From contig NZ_AODF01000024.1 in assembly GCF_000525875.1 (NCBI RefSeq), positions 17,656-81,655 of the forward strand: a stretch of DNA of 64,000 bases. The letters run 5' to 3'. A program made the translations under genes and the position numbers. Below are positions 37,457 through 46,044 of the stretch, piece after piece; position 1 is the first letter of the stretch; the number at the start of each line of letters is the position of its first letter. The notes under the pieces are model-generated. The model ran no database searches and was not told the origin of the DNA. It saw only the letters and a program-made list of their open reading frames with translations. Source of the DNA: Listeria floridensis FSL S10-1187. GTDB lineage: Bacteria; Bacillota; Bacilli; Lactobacillales; Listeriaceae.

Positions 37457-37608
37457 TAACGCTTTCATTAAAAAAAAGTGAAAAAATATGTAGTTAGAAT
37501 GGAAAAAAGTGGGTATAGATGGATTGTGGGGTTTTTTATAACCCGCGTGAGTTTAGCACGGACAGCAGGATTTACTTTCATATATTTATTTTTAGGAGGA
37601 GAACTCAT
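37454..37608 (+). promoter_or_regulatory. Leader region of gap with cre-like site
   Basis: The minus strand of 37454-37467 reads TGAAAGCGTTATTA, 13 of 14 to the cre consensus, overlapping the end of the acetyltransferase gene. About 140 bp of leader follow, with a possible -10 TATAGA near 37514 but no clear -35. The RBS AGGAGGAG precedes the gap start. Confidence 0.55.
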
Positions 37609-38619
37609 ATGACAGTAAAAGTTGGTATTAATGGATTTGGACGGATCGGACGTTTAGCTTTCCGCAGAATCAAGGAAGTTTCTGATGATATTGAGGTTGT
37701 AGCAATTAATGATTTGACCAATCCGAAAATGCTCGCACAACTGCTTCAATTTGATTCGACTCACGGTACTTATCCAGGAACGGTTACAGCAACTGAAAAT
37801 TCGATTGTTGTTGACGGACAAGAAACTCGTGTTTATGCAGAACCAGATGCAAGCAAAATTCCATGGGCAAAAGAAAACGGTGTAGATATTGTTCTTGAAT
37901 GTACAGGTTTCTATACATCCGAAGAAAAAGCGAAAGCGCATTTGGATGCTGGTGTGAAACGTGTTGTAATCTCAGCTCCGGCTGGTCAAATGAAAACGAT
38001 TGTCTATAATGTTAATGATGATACACTTACGGCTGACGATAAGATCATCTCGGCTGGTTCTTGTACAACAAACTGCTTGGCACCAATGGCTTACTTCTTA
38101 CACAAAGAATTCGGTATCCAAGTAGGTACGATGACAACTGTGCATGCGTATACATCGACACAAATGCTTCTTGACGGTCCGGTTCGCGGTGGAAACTTGC
38201 GTGCTGCTCGTTCGGCTGCTGACAATACAATTCCTCACTCGACTGGTGCTGCAAAAGCCATTGGTCTTGTTATTCCGGAATTAAACGGACGTCTTCAAGG
38301 TCACGCACAACGTGTTCCAGTTGTCGACGGTTCTCTTACTGAGCTTGTTACAATTCTTGATAAAAAGGTAACAGCTGATGAAGTGAACGAAGCACTTAAG
38401 AAACATACGATTGATAACCCATCGTTCGGTTATGATGATCGTGAAATCGTTTCTGGTGATGTGATCGGAACGACTTTCGGTTCGATTTATGATCCAACTC
38501 AAACTGAGGTAACAACTGCTGGTGATAAACAACTAGTTAAGACAGTTTCTTGGTATGATAATGAATATGGTTTCACTTGCCAAATGATTCGCTTGCTTGA
38601 AAAATTTGCGAACTTGTAA
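37609..38619 (+). CDS. gap: Glyceraldehyde-3-phosphate dehydrogenase
   Basis: 336 aa, full length. [14 protein letters not shown]ossmann motif, AINDLT with the aspartate that favours NAD, catalytic cysteine in [12 protein letters not shown] (near 154), TVHAYTSTQ with the active-site histidine, and WYDNEYGF. The start is the internal ATG at 37609 with AGGAGGAG; an upstream extension lacks an RBS. It stands alone, not in a cggR-pgk-tpi-pgm-eno operon, and its segments ([36 protein letters not shown]) look more clostridial/lactobacillar than the standard Listeria GapA as I remember it. Possibly a second isozyme. Confidence 0.92.
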   Translation: MTVKVGINGFGRIGRLAFRRIKEVSDDIEVVAINDLTNPKMLAQLLQFDSTHGTYPGTVTATENSIVVDGQETRVYAEPDASKIPWAKENGVDIVLECTGFYTSEEKAKAHLDAGVKRVVISAPAGQMKTIVYNVNDDTLTADDKIISAGSCTTNCLAPMAYFLHKEFGIQVGTMTTVHAYTSTQMLLDGPVRGGNLRAARSAADNTIPHSTGAAKAIGLVIPELNGRLQGHAQRVPVVDGSLTELVTILDKKVTADEVNEALKKHTIDNPSFGYDDREIVSGDVIGTTFGSIYDPTQTEVTTAGDKQLVKTVSWYDNEYGFTCQMIRLLEKFANL

Positions 38620-38630
38620 GGGAAATTCGA

Positions 38631-38655
38631 AAGGCGGCTTCGGCCGCCTTTTTTA
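38631..38655 (+). terminator. Terminator of gap
   Basis: AAGGCGGC-TTCG-GCCGCCTT followed by TTTTT: a UUCG-type tetraloop terminator. Confidence 0.93.
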
Positions 38656-38676
38656 TTTTATGAGGTGGTGAGGAAG

Positions 38677-39039
38677 ATGCGGATAGATATTTCGGAAGAA
38701 GCTGCAGAAATTATTCGTAAGCGGAAACCTGAGAATGCTAAGCTGGTTTTAAATCTGAATGACGGTGCGGGAATGTTTTCTGACGTTGCCGGAAGCTGTA
38801 GCCTCGATTTGCTGTTTGACGTTGTGTTCGCGAATCAGGATGCGGAACTTGGCGAATATGCAGCAGAAATTGAATCAAATCTTGGGACGATTTTTGCAAA
38901 ACCATATTCGCTCAAGTATTTAGACGAGGGTAATTATCTTCGGGTAAGTAGCATGGGGATGCTTGTTCTTGGTGGAGCTTATAGCGGTATGATCTCTGGG
39001 AATGTGCTTTTGAAAGATAAAACAATGATCTTGAAATAA
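38677..39039 (+). CDS. HesB/YqkB-like iron-sulfur biosynthesis family protein
   Basis: 120 aa. IDISEEAAEIIRKR at the N-terminus and the overall beta-rich plan match the HesB/IscA-like (Fe-S_biosyn) fold of the YqkB/YneR type. The three conserved cysteines of true A-type carriers are absent; only one Cys, in SCSLDLLF, is seen. A scaffold role is therefore doubtful. ATG at 38677 has GAGGTGGTGAGGA upstream. Confidence 0.7.
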   Translation: MRIDISEEAAEIIRKRKPENAKLVLNLNDGAGMFSDVAGSCSLDLLFDVVFANQDAELGEYAAEIESNLGTIFAKPYSLKYLDEGNYLRVSSMGMLVLGGAYSGMISGNVLLKDKTMILK

Positions 39040-39072
39040 AACAACTTGCGACTTTATTCGCAGGTTGTTTTT
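39037..39072 (+). terminator. Terminator after the HesB-like gene
   Basis: ACAACTTGCGA pairs with TCGCAGGTTGT around a CTTTAT loop, then TTTTTG. Confidence 0.85.
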
Positions 39073-39219
39073 GTATGCAGAATATGTAAAATGAATGAAA
39101 TGCAGCGATAAAATGAGTGTTAGTTTGCAAAAAAAGAAAGAGCTTACAAAAATACTATAGTGAGGAACTGTTTTCGTGCTATACTTGGCTTATGCAGCTA
39201 GAAGAAAGGAAGAAAACAG

Positions 39220-39759
39220 ATGAAGAAAATACGAATTCAACAGATTAGTTTTATGTTAAGTGTGCTTTGTAAGCTTGTGGCAGTCGGCAGTTTAATTATT
39301 GCTTTGATCAGTATAATTGCGAAATTTAGCGGTGCAGATCTGACTAAAAATATGCTTGAGGATGAGAGCGGATTTTTCTTTACTTTTCAAAAAACGGTTG
39401 AAAGCAGCTTCAATCTTTCTGTGAGAGAATCATGGATTTTTATGATTGTTATGCTAGTTTCAGCGAGTTTGCTTACTTTTCTGTTCTGGACATTTGGAAG
39501 GATTTTGCAGGACCTTTCTAAGCGTTTTAAACCATTTGAGGAGAAACAGGTAACGCGGCTTCGGAAAATTTCTTGGGTATTGTTGGTTTATGCGATAATT
39601 CCACAGCTTTTGTTTTCGATTTTATATACGCTTTTCATGCCGGGATATTATGTTAGAATCGGTGTTGGGGCAACGTTTTTCTTCGCGCTTTTGTTTTTCT
39701 GTTTGACTGAAGTTTTTCGCTACGGAGCTGAGCTACAAAAGGCAAAGGATGAAGCGTGA
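39220..39759 (+). CDS. DUF2975 membrane protein
   Basis: 179 aa, four TM segments (about 9-32, 68-90, 116-140, 147-168), with RLRKISWVLLVYAIIPQLL typical of DUF2975. Such genes are usually followed by a small YozG-like HTH regulator. None follows here; a 33-codon hydrophobic ORF comes next instead. AGAAAGGAAG precedes the ATG. Function unknown. Confidence 0.75.
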   Translation: MKKIRIQQISFMLSVLCKLVAVGSLIIALISIIAKFSGADLTKNMLEDESGFFFTFQKTVESSFNLSVRESWIFMIVMLVSASLLTFLFWTFGRILQDLSKRFKPFEEKQVTRLRKISWVLLVYAIIPQLLFSILYTLFMPGYYVRIGVGATFFFALLFFCLTEVFRYGAELQKAKDEA

Positions 39760-39870
39760 AAAAAATGAAAAGAGTTGCGCATCATTTTTTTTGGGGGTGT
39801 TATTTTCATGTTTTCAATGTAGCTCTATCTCTTGGCTTAAATCAACTAGATGAAATGAGGAGTGAAGCAC

Positions 39871-39972
39871 ATGAAAAAAAATAGGCGGCTCAGTATTGGA
39901 ATTATGTTCTTTGTTGTGTCTGCTTTGGTCTGGATGATGATTGATCATCCAGCATTTTTAATGAGGTTATAA
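39871..39972 (+). CDS. 33-aa small membrane protein
   Basis: MKKNRRLSIGIMFFVVSALV followed by WMMIDHPAFLMRL: a basic N-terminus and one TM helix. GAGGAG lies 8 nt before the ATG. No family known. A strong RBS and clean topology argue for a real gene, but the ORF is short. Confidence 0.5.
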   Translation: MKKNRRLSIGIMFFVVSALVWMMIDHPAFLMRL

Positions 39973-40069
39973 CTGGCTTTTTAATGGAATAAAAATCAGT
40001 ATCTAAAAGACTTTTTACGAGATAAGTATGCGGTTTTCACTGTGTACTTATTTTTTGTAAGCAAAGTAC

Positions 40070-40101
40070 TTTACATTTTTACAGTTTAGTTATAAACTGT
40101 A
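40070..40101 (+). promoter_or_regulatory. Operator/promoter of the Mhq-like operon
   Basis: TACAGTTTA-GTTA-TAAACTGTA at 40080-40101 is a perfect 9-bp inverted repeat. It overlaps a plausible -10 (TAAACT 40093-40098 with TTTACA 40070-40075, 17-bp spacer). This is a typical place for a MarR- or TetR-type repressor site. It differs from the B. subtilis MhqR box as I recall it. Confidence 0.65.
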
Positions 40102-40125
40102 GACATCAGCTAAAGGAGGGATCAC

Positions 40126-41016
40126 ATGATACAGGGAATTCATCACGTTTCGGCTTTTATTAAGGATTTTAAAACGTCACATCATTTTTATCACGATATT
40201 CTCGGTTACCGGCTCGTAAAAAATACGGTTAATCAGGAAAATCTGCATATGCGTCATTTGTTTTACGGCGATTATGAAGGGACTCCCGGTACGATTTTAA
40301 CGTATTTTGAAATTCCTCGGATTGGCCACACGTATAATGGTGCTGCTTATTTTGGCAGAATTACGCTGGCGGTTCCGAAATCAAGTTTATCTTTTTGGAA
40401 AGAGCGTTTCGATCGTTTTGAAGTAGCTGCCGAGTTTGATCAGGATGGACTTTTGTTTGCTGACCCAGATGGGATGGAGTTTCGGCTTTTAGAGGTGGAT
40501 GAAGTGATTGATCCGGGGAAAGCGACGCGCCACAGTGAGATTCCGGCTCCTAAGCAGATTATCCAGATTTTGATGGCAAACTTTTGTGTGAATACTCCTT
40601 TAGAGACAGAAAAGTGGTTAAGGGAGCTCGGTTTTCAAGGGAAAGACGGGCTGCTTGGAAATGATGGGGCGGGTAGTTATACCCAAGTCTATCCCAGTTT
40701 TCTAACTAAAAAAACGCGTTTTGGGCGCGGAACGATTGATCATATTGCGTATAGCCTCAAAACGAAGGAAGATGTGGATTTATTGTTTGAATTAGCGCAA
40801 AAACTCGGGCTGGAAATAGAAGAGTTTGTGGATCGTGGTTATTTTAAGAGTCTTTATTTGCGTGATCCTGCGGGACTTCGGGTTGAATTTGCCAGCATGG
40901 AACCGGGATTTACGCTTGATGAACAAATTGAAGATTTAGGCGAAACGTTTAGTTTACCGCCATTTTTAGAAAATAAACGGGCTGAAATTGAAGCTTATTT
41001 TGGAGGGAATTTATAA
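40126..41016 (+). CDS. Ring-cleaving dioxygenase of the glyoxalase (VOC) family, first copy
   Basis: 296 aa with two VOC modules. Metal-ligand candidates are HHVSAFIKD (His near 5-6), TIDHIAYS (His near 207) and VEFASMEPG (Glu near 248). MhqA/MhqO-like enzymes open quinone-derived rings. AAAGGAGGG precedes the ATG. Its stop overlaps the start of a paralogue, so the two arose by duplication and are coupled. Confidence 0.85.
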   Translation: MIQGIHHVSAFIKDFKTSHHFYHDILGYRLVKNTVNQENLHMRHLFYGDYEGTPGTILTYFEIPRIGHTYNGAAYFGRITLAVPKSSLSFWKERFDRFEVAAEFDQDGLLFADPDGMEFRLLEVDEVIDPGKATRHSEIPAPKQIIQILMANFCVNTPLETEKWLRELGFQGKDGLLGNDGAGSYTQVYPSFLTKKTRFGRGTIDHIAYSLKTKEDVDLLFELAQKLGLEIEEFVDRGYFKSLYLRDPAGLRVEFASMEPGFTLDEQIEDLGETFSLPPFLENKRAEIEAYFGGNL

Positions 41017-41975
41017 TGTTAAAAGATTTAAAAGGTATTCACCACGTAACAGCGATGACGAGCAGTGCCGAAAAGAATTATGCATTTTTCAATGAGGTAC
41101 TTGGAATGCGGCTTGTGAAGAAAACGGTCAATCAAGATGATATTCAAACATATCATTTGTTTTTTGCAGATGACGCCGGAAATGCTGGAACAGACATGAC
41201 TTTCTTTGATTTTCCCAATTTGCCGAAAGGTCGTCACGGAACAGACAGTATTTCACGGACTTCGTTCCGCGTGCCAAGTGATGCGGCACTGGAATACTGG
41301 CTCAAACGTTTTACGGATATGAATGTGCCACATGGCGATATTGAAACGGCTTTTGGACGGAAAATGTTGACGTTTGAAGATTTTGATGATCAAAAAATGC
41401 AGCTAGTTTCGGATCAAAATAATGAAGGGGTAAAACCGGGGGTTCCTTGGAAGAAAGGCCCAATTCCGCTAGAGTATGCAATTTATGGACTTGGTCCAGT
41501 GTATTTGACAGTCACAAATTTGGAAAATATGGACGCGGTTCTGAAAGCCTTACTTGGTTTTCGTTTTGTTAAAGAAGAAAATGGTTTGCATCTTTATGAG
41601 GTTGGCGAAGGTGGAAACGGAGCGTCGCTGATGGTCGAAGAGAGAACGGATCTCCCACATGCGATGCAAGGTTTCGGTGGTGTGCATCACGTGGCTTTCC
41701 GCGTCGAAGATCATGAGGAACTTTTGAAATGGATTGAACGAATGAAAGCTTTTGAAGCACCAAACAGCGGTTTTGTTGATCGCTATTATTTTGAATCGCT
41801 TTATGTACCGGTCAGCCGCCAGATTTTGTTTGAGTTTGCAACGGATGGTCCAGGATTTATGGGCGATGAACCGTATGAAACGCTTGGCGAAAAATTAAGT
41901 TTGCCGCCATTCCTTGAAGCAAAACGTGAACAAATTGAAGCGATGGTTCGCCCACTTGACACGAAAAGGAGCTGA
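41016..41975 (+). CDS. Ring-cleaving dioxygenase of the glyoxalase (VOC) family, MhqO-like
   Basis: 319 aa. KGIHHVTAMTSSAEKN at the N-terminus, GVHHVAFRVEDHEE (His near 225) and FEFATDGPGF (Glu near 276) give the 2-His-1-Glu metal site. It belongs to the hydroquinone/catechol ring-cleaving dioxygenases. Paralogue of the preceding gene, overlapping it by one base. RBS GGAGGG lies within the upstream gene. Confidence 0.9.
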   Translation: MLKDLKGIHHVTAMTSSAEKNYAFFNEVLGMRLVKKTVNQDDIQTYHLFFADDAGNAGTDMTFFDFPNLPKGRHGTDSISRTSFRVPSDAALEYWLKRFTDMNVPHGDIETAFGRKMLTFEDFDDQKMQLVSDQNNEGVKPGVPWKKGPIPLEYAIYGLGPVYLTVTNLENMDAVLKALLGFRFVKEENGLHLYEVGEGGNGASLMVEERTDLPHAMQGFGGVHHVAFRVEDHEELLKWIERMKAFEAPNSGFVDRYYFESLYVPVSRQILFEFATDGPGFMGDEPYETLGEKLSLPPFLEAKREQIEAMVRPLDTKRS

Positions 41976-41981
41976 GGCAAG

Positions 41982-42596
41982 GTGAAACACATTTTTATTC
42001 CCGGGGATACCAATAAAAAACCATTACTTTTGCTGCACGGAACAGGTGGAGATGAGCATTCGCTTGTTGATATTGCACAGTTTGTGGCGAAAGGAGCGCC
42101 GATTCTTTCTTTACGCGGCGAGGTTTCGGAAAATGGCGCAAATCGATTTTTCAAACGCTACCCAGATGGCCGCTTTGATCTTGTCGATTTAGCGGAACAA
42201 ACGGAACGTTTAATTATGGAGACAAAACAGCTTACGGAAAAATATGGGCTGGACTTTGAGGATTTAATCGCGATTGGTTATTCGAATGGTGCTAATATTG
42301 CCGCCAATGTGTTGCTACAAGCGGAACATGGATTCCATCACGGTATTTTATTCCACGCGATGCCTGCAGGGAATGATCCGGCTGATTTTGAAATCAAGCA
42401 TCGTCAGATTTTCTTAACGGCAGGGGTAAACGATCCGATTGTCACGAAGGCTGATTCGGAAGCGCTTGTAGCGGAACTTGAACGACGCGGTGCTAATGTT
42501 GAAACGGTTTGGACGGTGTCGGGGCATCAGCTTACGATGCCGGAAATTGAAGGGGCACGGGACTGGTATGAAAGTTTAGGCGGGAAAAAGGCATGA
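41982..42596 (+). CDS. Alpha/beta hydrolase (MhqD-like carboxylesterase)
   Basis: 204 aa phospholipase/carboxylesterase family. Oxyanion start LLLHGTGGDEHS, nucleophile elbow GYSNGAN (Ser near 103), acid in GVNDPIV (Asp near 149) and SGHQLT (His near 182). GTG start with AAGGAG about 11 nt upstream. In Bacillus mhqD accompanies the dioxygenases in quinone detoxification. Confidence 0.9.
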   Translation: MKHIFIPGDTNKKPLLLLHGTGGDEHSLVDIAQFVAKGAPILSLRGEVSENGANRFFKRYPDGRFDLVDLAEQTERLIMETKQLTEKYGLDFEDLIAIGYSNGANIAANVLLQAEHGFHHGILFHAMPAGNDPADFEIKHRQIFLTAGVNDPIVTKADSEALVAELERRGANVETVWTVSGHQLTMPEIEGARDWYESLGGKKA

Positions 42597-43213
42597 GATT
42601 TGATGCGGCTGAACTTTCTCCAAAACAAAATTATAAGTTTTTAAGCGGCGCGGTTGTGCCGCGCCCCATCGCCTTTATTACGACGCTTTCTAAAGACGGC
42701 GAAACGGTTAATGCAGCGCCATTCAGCTTTTTTAATGTCGTTTCAAGTGATCCGCCGATGATTTCGGTTGCAATTCAGCGCGCGGATGGCGAATTGAAGG
42801 ATACGGCACGTCATGCACTCGATCGCGGCGAGCTGGTGATTCAAATTGTCAGTGAAGACTTTGTCGAAGATATGAATGAAACGGCTGCTCGTTTAAAGAG
42901 AGAGGAAAGTGAGCTTGACAGGACGAAACTGCATCTTGACGCACCGCTTGAAGGTTTTATGGTGCCGGGGATCAGCGAAGCCAAGATTAAGTTTCATACG
43001 AAGTTGACGGAGCATATTGAAATTAAGAATGATTCGGGTAGTGTAACGGCGGATTTACTGCTTTTACGAGTGTTGCATTATGATTTTTCGGAAGAGGTTT
43101 TTGATCCAGAAGCGGAATATGTTTTAACGGAATTTTTGAATCCTGTTTCACGTCTGGCTGGGAATGATTATGCGAGGATTGGTGAAAAGTATACGATTAG
43201 ACGTCCTAAATAA
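42593..43213 (+). CDS. Flavin reductase-like FMN-binding protein
   Basis: 206 aa flavoprotein. GAVVPRPIAFITTLS and NAAPFSFFNVVSSDPPMISV are the FMN-binding segments of the flavin-reductase-like split barrel. Overlaps the hydrolase gene by four bases. It probably supplies reduced flavin or directly reduces quinones in this operon. Confidence 0.88.
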   Translation: MRFDAAELSPKQNYKFLSGAVVPRPIAFITTLSKDGETVNAAPFSFFNVVSSDPPMISVAIQRADGELKDTARHALDRGELVIQIVSEDFVEDMNETAARLKREESELDRTKLHLDAPLEGFMVPGISEAKIKFHTKLTEHIEIKNDSGSVTADLLLLRVLHYDFSEEVFDPEAEYVLTEFLNPVSRLAGNDYARIGEKYTIRRPK

Positions 43214-43237
43214 TCTTTAGGGCGTCTTGTTTTTTAT
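43198..43237 (+). terminator. Terminator of the Mhq-like operon
   Basis: AGACGTCCTA pairs with TTAGGGCGTCT (one bulge/G-U) and is followed by GTTTTTT. The stem starts within the last codons. Confidence 0.8.
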
Positions 43238-43290
43238 GGGCTAGCGTGTTAAAATGACGGTATCTAAAATGTGAGGAGGGTTTGCAAATT

Positions 43291-43335
43291 ATGTTTTCTA
43301 TTAGACTTCGTTCCGTGAACGGTATTAGCCACTAA
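43291..43335 (+). CDS. Leader peptide (uORF) of hflX
   Basis: 14-codon ORF MFSIRLRSVNGISH with GAGGAGGG 11-12 nt upstream. It lies between a -10-like TTAAAAT (about 43249) and three attenuator hairpins. Its presence supports ribosome-mediated attenuation. In Listeria monocytogenes hflXr (lmo0762) is induced by antibiotics through such a leader, as I remember it. Confidence 0.6.
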   Translation: MFSIRLRSVNGISH

Positions 43336-43386
43336 TTAAATAGTGCGGAGAGCTGTGCTTATTTGCGCGCGGCTGACGGGACCAGT

Positions 43387-43456
43387 CTATCACATTCTTT
43401 GTGACCCTATTTTGATAGTTTTTGCTAGGGAGAGACGATTTCGACTCTTCTTTTTT
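43387..43456 (+). terminator. hflX leader: two terminator-like hairpins
   Basis: CTATCA (43387-43392) pairs TGATAG (43413-43418), enclosing TCAC..GTGA, followed by TTTTT. Then AGAG-A-CGA/TCG-A-CTCT (43431-43448, one A-A mismatch) is followed by a T-rich run. Both are weaker than classical terminators and may exchange pairing with one another. Confidence 0.55.
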
Positions 43457-43491
43457 GTGCCTTTTTTTAAAGAGAACTGAAGCGAAGTCCT

Positions 43492-43530
43492 GACCGCACT
43501 GAAAAAATCTTTTTCAGGAGGTCATTTTTT
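43492..43530 (+). terminator. hflX leader: terminator that also covers the RBS
   Basis: GACC..CTGAAAAA (43492-43506) pairs TTTTTCAG..GGTC (43510-43523), followed directly by TTTTTT and the ATG at 43531. The AGGAGG ribosome-binding site is inside the right arm, so this hairpin could both stop transcription and hide the RBS. Confidence 0.7.
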
Positions 43531-44806
43531 ATGGAAAGAAAAGTTATTTTAGTTGGGGTAAGCGGGTCAGATAAGGATTTTGACTACTCGATGATTGAGC
43601 TTTTTAATTTAGCGAAGGCGAACAATTATGATGTGGTCGATGAAGTGAGACAAAATCTTGAGACAGCTCATAAAGCCACATATGTTGGAAAAGGAAAAGT
43701 CGAGGAATTAAAGCAGCTTGCGGAAATGCAGGATGCAGAAGCGTTTGTGATAAATGATGAACTAACGGCTTCGCAAATTCGGAATTTGGAGGAAGCGACT
43801 GAACGAATGGTGATTGACCGGACGGCGCTGATTTTATCAATTTTTGCGGATCGGGCGAAAACGCGTGAAGCGCAGCTCCAAGTGCAAATTGCGATGCTGC
43901 AATATGAACTGCCGCGAATGATTGGAGAAGGGGAATCGTTAGATCAGCAAGGTGGCGGCTCAGGGCTTCGTAACCGTGGATCGGGTGAAAAAAAAACTTG
44001 AAACGGATCGAAGAATTATTAAGGATAAAATTCGCAAGCTTACGAAAGAACTGGATACGATTGTGGCCGAGCGTGAAACGCGGCGCAGAAGACGCAAAAA
44101 GAATCAAATTCCTGTGGTTTCGCTCGTTGGCTATACGAATGCTGGCAAGTCAACAACAATGAACGGATTAGTTGCAAATTTTAGTAAGTCTAGCCATAAA
44201 CAGGTTTTTGAAAAAGATATGTTGTTTGCAACGCTTGAAACGAGTGTGCGTGAAATTGTTCTACCGGATCACAAGCAGTTTTTGTTAACGGATACGGTTG
44301 GGTTTGTCAGTAAACTTCCGACGCATCTTGTAAAAGCTTTTCGTTCAACGCTTGAAGAAGCGCAGGATGCGGATCTTTTAATTCATGTGGTCGATTATTC
44401 TGATCCGAATTATAAAACGATGATTGAAATGACGGAAAAAACGCTTAAAGAGGTTGGTGTGGAAGATGTTCCGATGCTTTTTGCTTATAACAAAGCGGAT
44501 TTGATTGAAGGAGCAGGTTATCCAGAATTTGCCGGCGATACGCTGATTTATTCGGCACGGGATGAGCTGAGTCTTATGAAGCTGGCAGATGTGATCAAAG
44601 CAAAAATTTTCACGGGTTACCGCAAGGAAACGCTGTTGATTCCGTTTGCGGATGGGCACGCGATTGCTTATTTAAACGATCATGCGCATGTGTTGTCTCT
44701 CGAATATCTAGAGGAGGGAACGAAAATCGAAGTGGAATTAAGCCCAGCGGATGCTTCACGGTTTAAGCAGTTTCGGATGGAAGTTTCAGAGGAAGAGCAA
44801 GGCTGA
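43531..44806 (+). CDS. hflX: HflX-family ribosome-splitting GTPase (HflXr-like), frameshifted at 43988-43996
   Basis: About 424 aa after removal of one A from an A9 run. N-terminal domain (VGVSGSDKDFDYSMIELFNLAK; ATYVGKGKVEEL), then GGGSGLRNRGSGEKKLETDRR across the break, G domain GYTNAGKST (G1), DTVGFVSKLPTHLVKAF (G3) and NKAD (G4). Splits stalled 70S ribosomes and in Listeria one copy gives macrolide/lincosamide tolerance. The attenuator leader and position after glyoxalase/esterase genes match that copy. The gene is surely conserved, so the extra A is probably a sequencing error. Confidence 0.9.
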
Positions 44807-44875
44807 GCCGAGTTTTTTTCAAGGAAAAGTGCTAGAATAGGACGTAAATTGATTTTTTTAAAGCGAGGAAAATAA

Positions 44876-45757
44876 ATGAAAAAGTTTTTACTTGGTGCAA
44901 CAGGAGTTGTGGCTAGCGGAATTGGATATGCTTATTATTCGACGAAAAAACTTGGGGTGACGTCTTACGAAATCTATTCGGAGAAGATTCCACGTGGATT
45001 TGATGGTGAACGTTATGTGCAGCTTTCTGATCTTCATAGCGCCGTGTTTGGCGAATCAAATTACAAGTTGATCGAAGCTGTAGAAAACATTAACCCGGCT
45101 GGGATTTTTATCACAGGGGATTTAATTCACGGAGATGAGCCGCATCATGTGGCGCTAGCACTTGTGCGCAAGCTTCTTCGGACCGCGCCGATTTATTATG
45201 TGAGCGGTAATCATGAATGGGGTAGTGCTTTCTATCCGGAACTGTTTCAAAGTCTCGAAGCAGCTGGGGTGACAATTTTGCGAAATGAAACCATCTTTTT
45301 GGAAAAAGATCAAGCTCGGATTGCGCTTGCTGGTGTTGAGGACCCGGCTTTTATGCTTCCTCGTCCGGCGAGTATCACGTTCCGTTATTCGCGTGAGGAA
45401 CTGGAACCGGTATTGAGTGAGGCGATCAATCAAGCCGCAGACGGTATCCCAGCAGATGTTTTTACGATTCTATTGGCGCATCGTCCGGAATTTTGGCCGC
45501 TTTATCAGGAAAAACGGCCTGATTTAGTGCTTTCGGGACATGCTCACGGGGGGCAAGTGAGGCTACCTTTTACGGAAGGATTGTTTTCGCCAGGGCAAGG
45601 TTTGATGCCAAAGCTCACAGCAGGGCTTCATCAAGCTGGAAGCAAAAAAATGATTATCAGCCGCGGACTTGGAAACTCGTCTATTTTAGTACCTCGTGTT
45701 TTAAATAATCCTGAAATCGTAGAAGTGACGCTCCGGGCAGATGGTTTACAAGAATGA
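44876..45757 (+). CDS. Membrane-anchored metallophosphoesterase (YkuE-like)
   Basis: 293 aa. N-terminal hydrophobic anchor (FLLGATGVVASGIGYAYY). Metal-site blocks: LSDLHSA (Asp/His near 53), FITGDLIHG (Asp near 82), SGNHEWG (Asn-His near 113), LLAHRP and SGHAHGGQ (near 222). AGCGAGGAA precedes the ATG. Likely acts at the cell-envelope side on a nucleotide, lipid or teichoic precursor. Substrate unknown. Confidence 0.9.
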   Translation: MKKFLLGATGVVASGIGYAYYSTKKLGVTSYEIYSEKIPRGFDGERYVQLSDLHSAVFGESNYKLIEAVENINPAGIFITGDLIHGDEPHHVALALVRKLLRTAPIYYVSGNHEWGSAFYPELFQSLEAAGVTILRNETIFLEKDQARIALAGVEDPAFMLPRPASITFRYSREELEPVLSEAINQAADGIPADVFTILLAHRPEFWPLYQEKRPDLVLSGHAHGGQVRLPFTEGLFSPGQGLMPKLTAGLHQAGSKKMIISRGLGNSSILVPRVLNNPEIVEVTLRADGLQE

Positions 45758-46044
45758 AAAAGGTTTGAAAAATGAATCATAGCGATATTGGGAGAGATTG
45801 ATCGGTAATGGATCATTCATTTGCGAATATGGTTATAAGGCTTCAATGTAAACTAGAACAGCGGACAGTAAAGCTTGGCTTAATGTGAAAAATGAAAAGG
45901 TTTTTTCGGTTCAGCATAATTGATTTTCAAAGTACTTTCGACGGGTGAAAACGACTCGTTGAAAGTACTTTTTATTTGTTTTCTTTTCTCGCAGTCAGTT
46001 CCGTGGTACACTGGATATAATCGATTTTAGAAAAGAGTGGCGGT
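45758..46044 (+). other. 287-bp gap with a terminator
   Basis: A 15-bp stem AAAGTACTTTCGACG (45929-45943) with 45957-45971, followed by a T-rich tail, lies 170 bp after the phosphoesterase stop. A 26-codon ORF at 45808-45888 has no RBS. The distance suggests either a long 3' untranslated region or a small RNA ending at the hairpin. Confidence 0.6.

Noticed and set aside
37519..37608. 30-codon N-terminal extension of GAPDH
   Set aside because: Low similarity to any GAPDH start, and the AGGAGGAG-linked ATG at 37609 gives the exact family length.
45808..45888. 26-codon ORF after the phosphoesterase gene
   Set aside because: No ribosome-binding site and no hydrophobic or conserved pattern.
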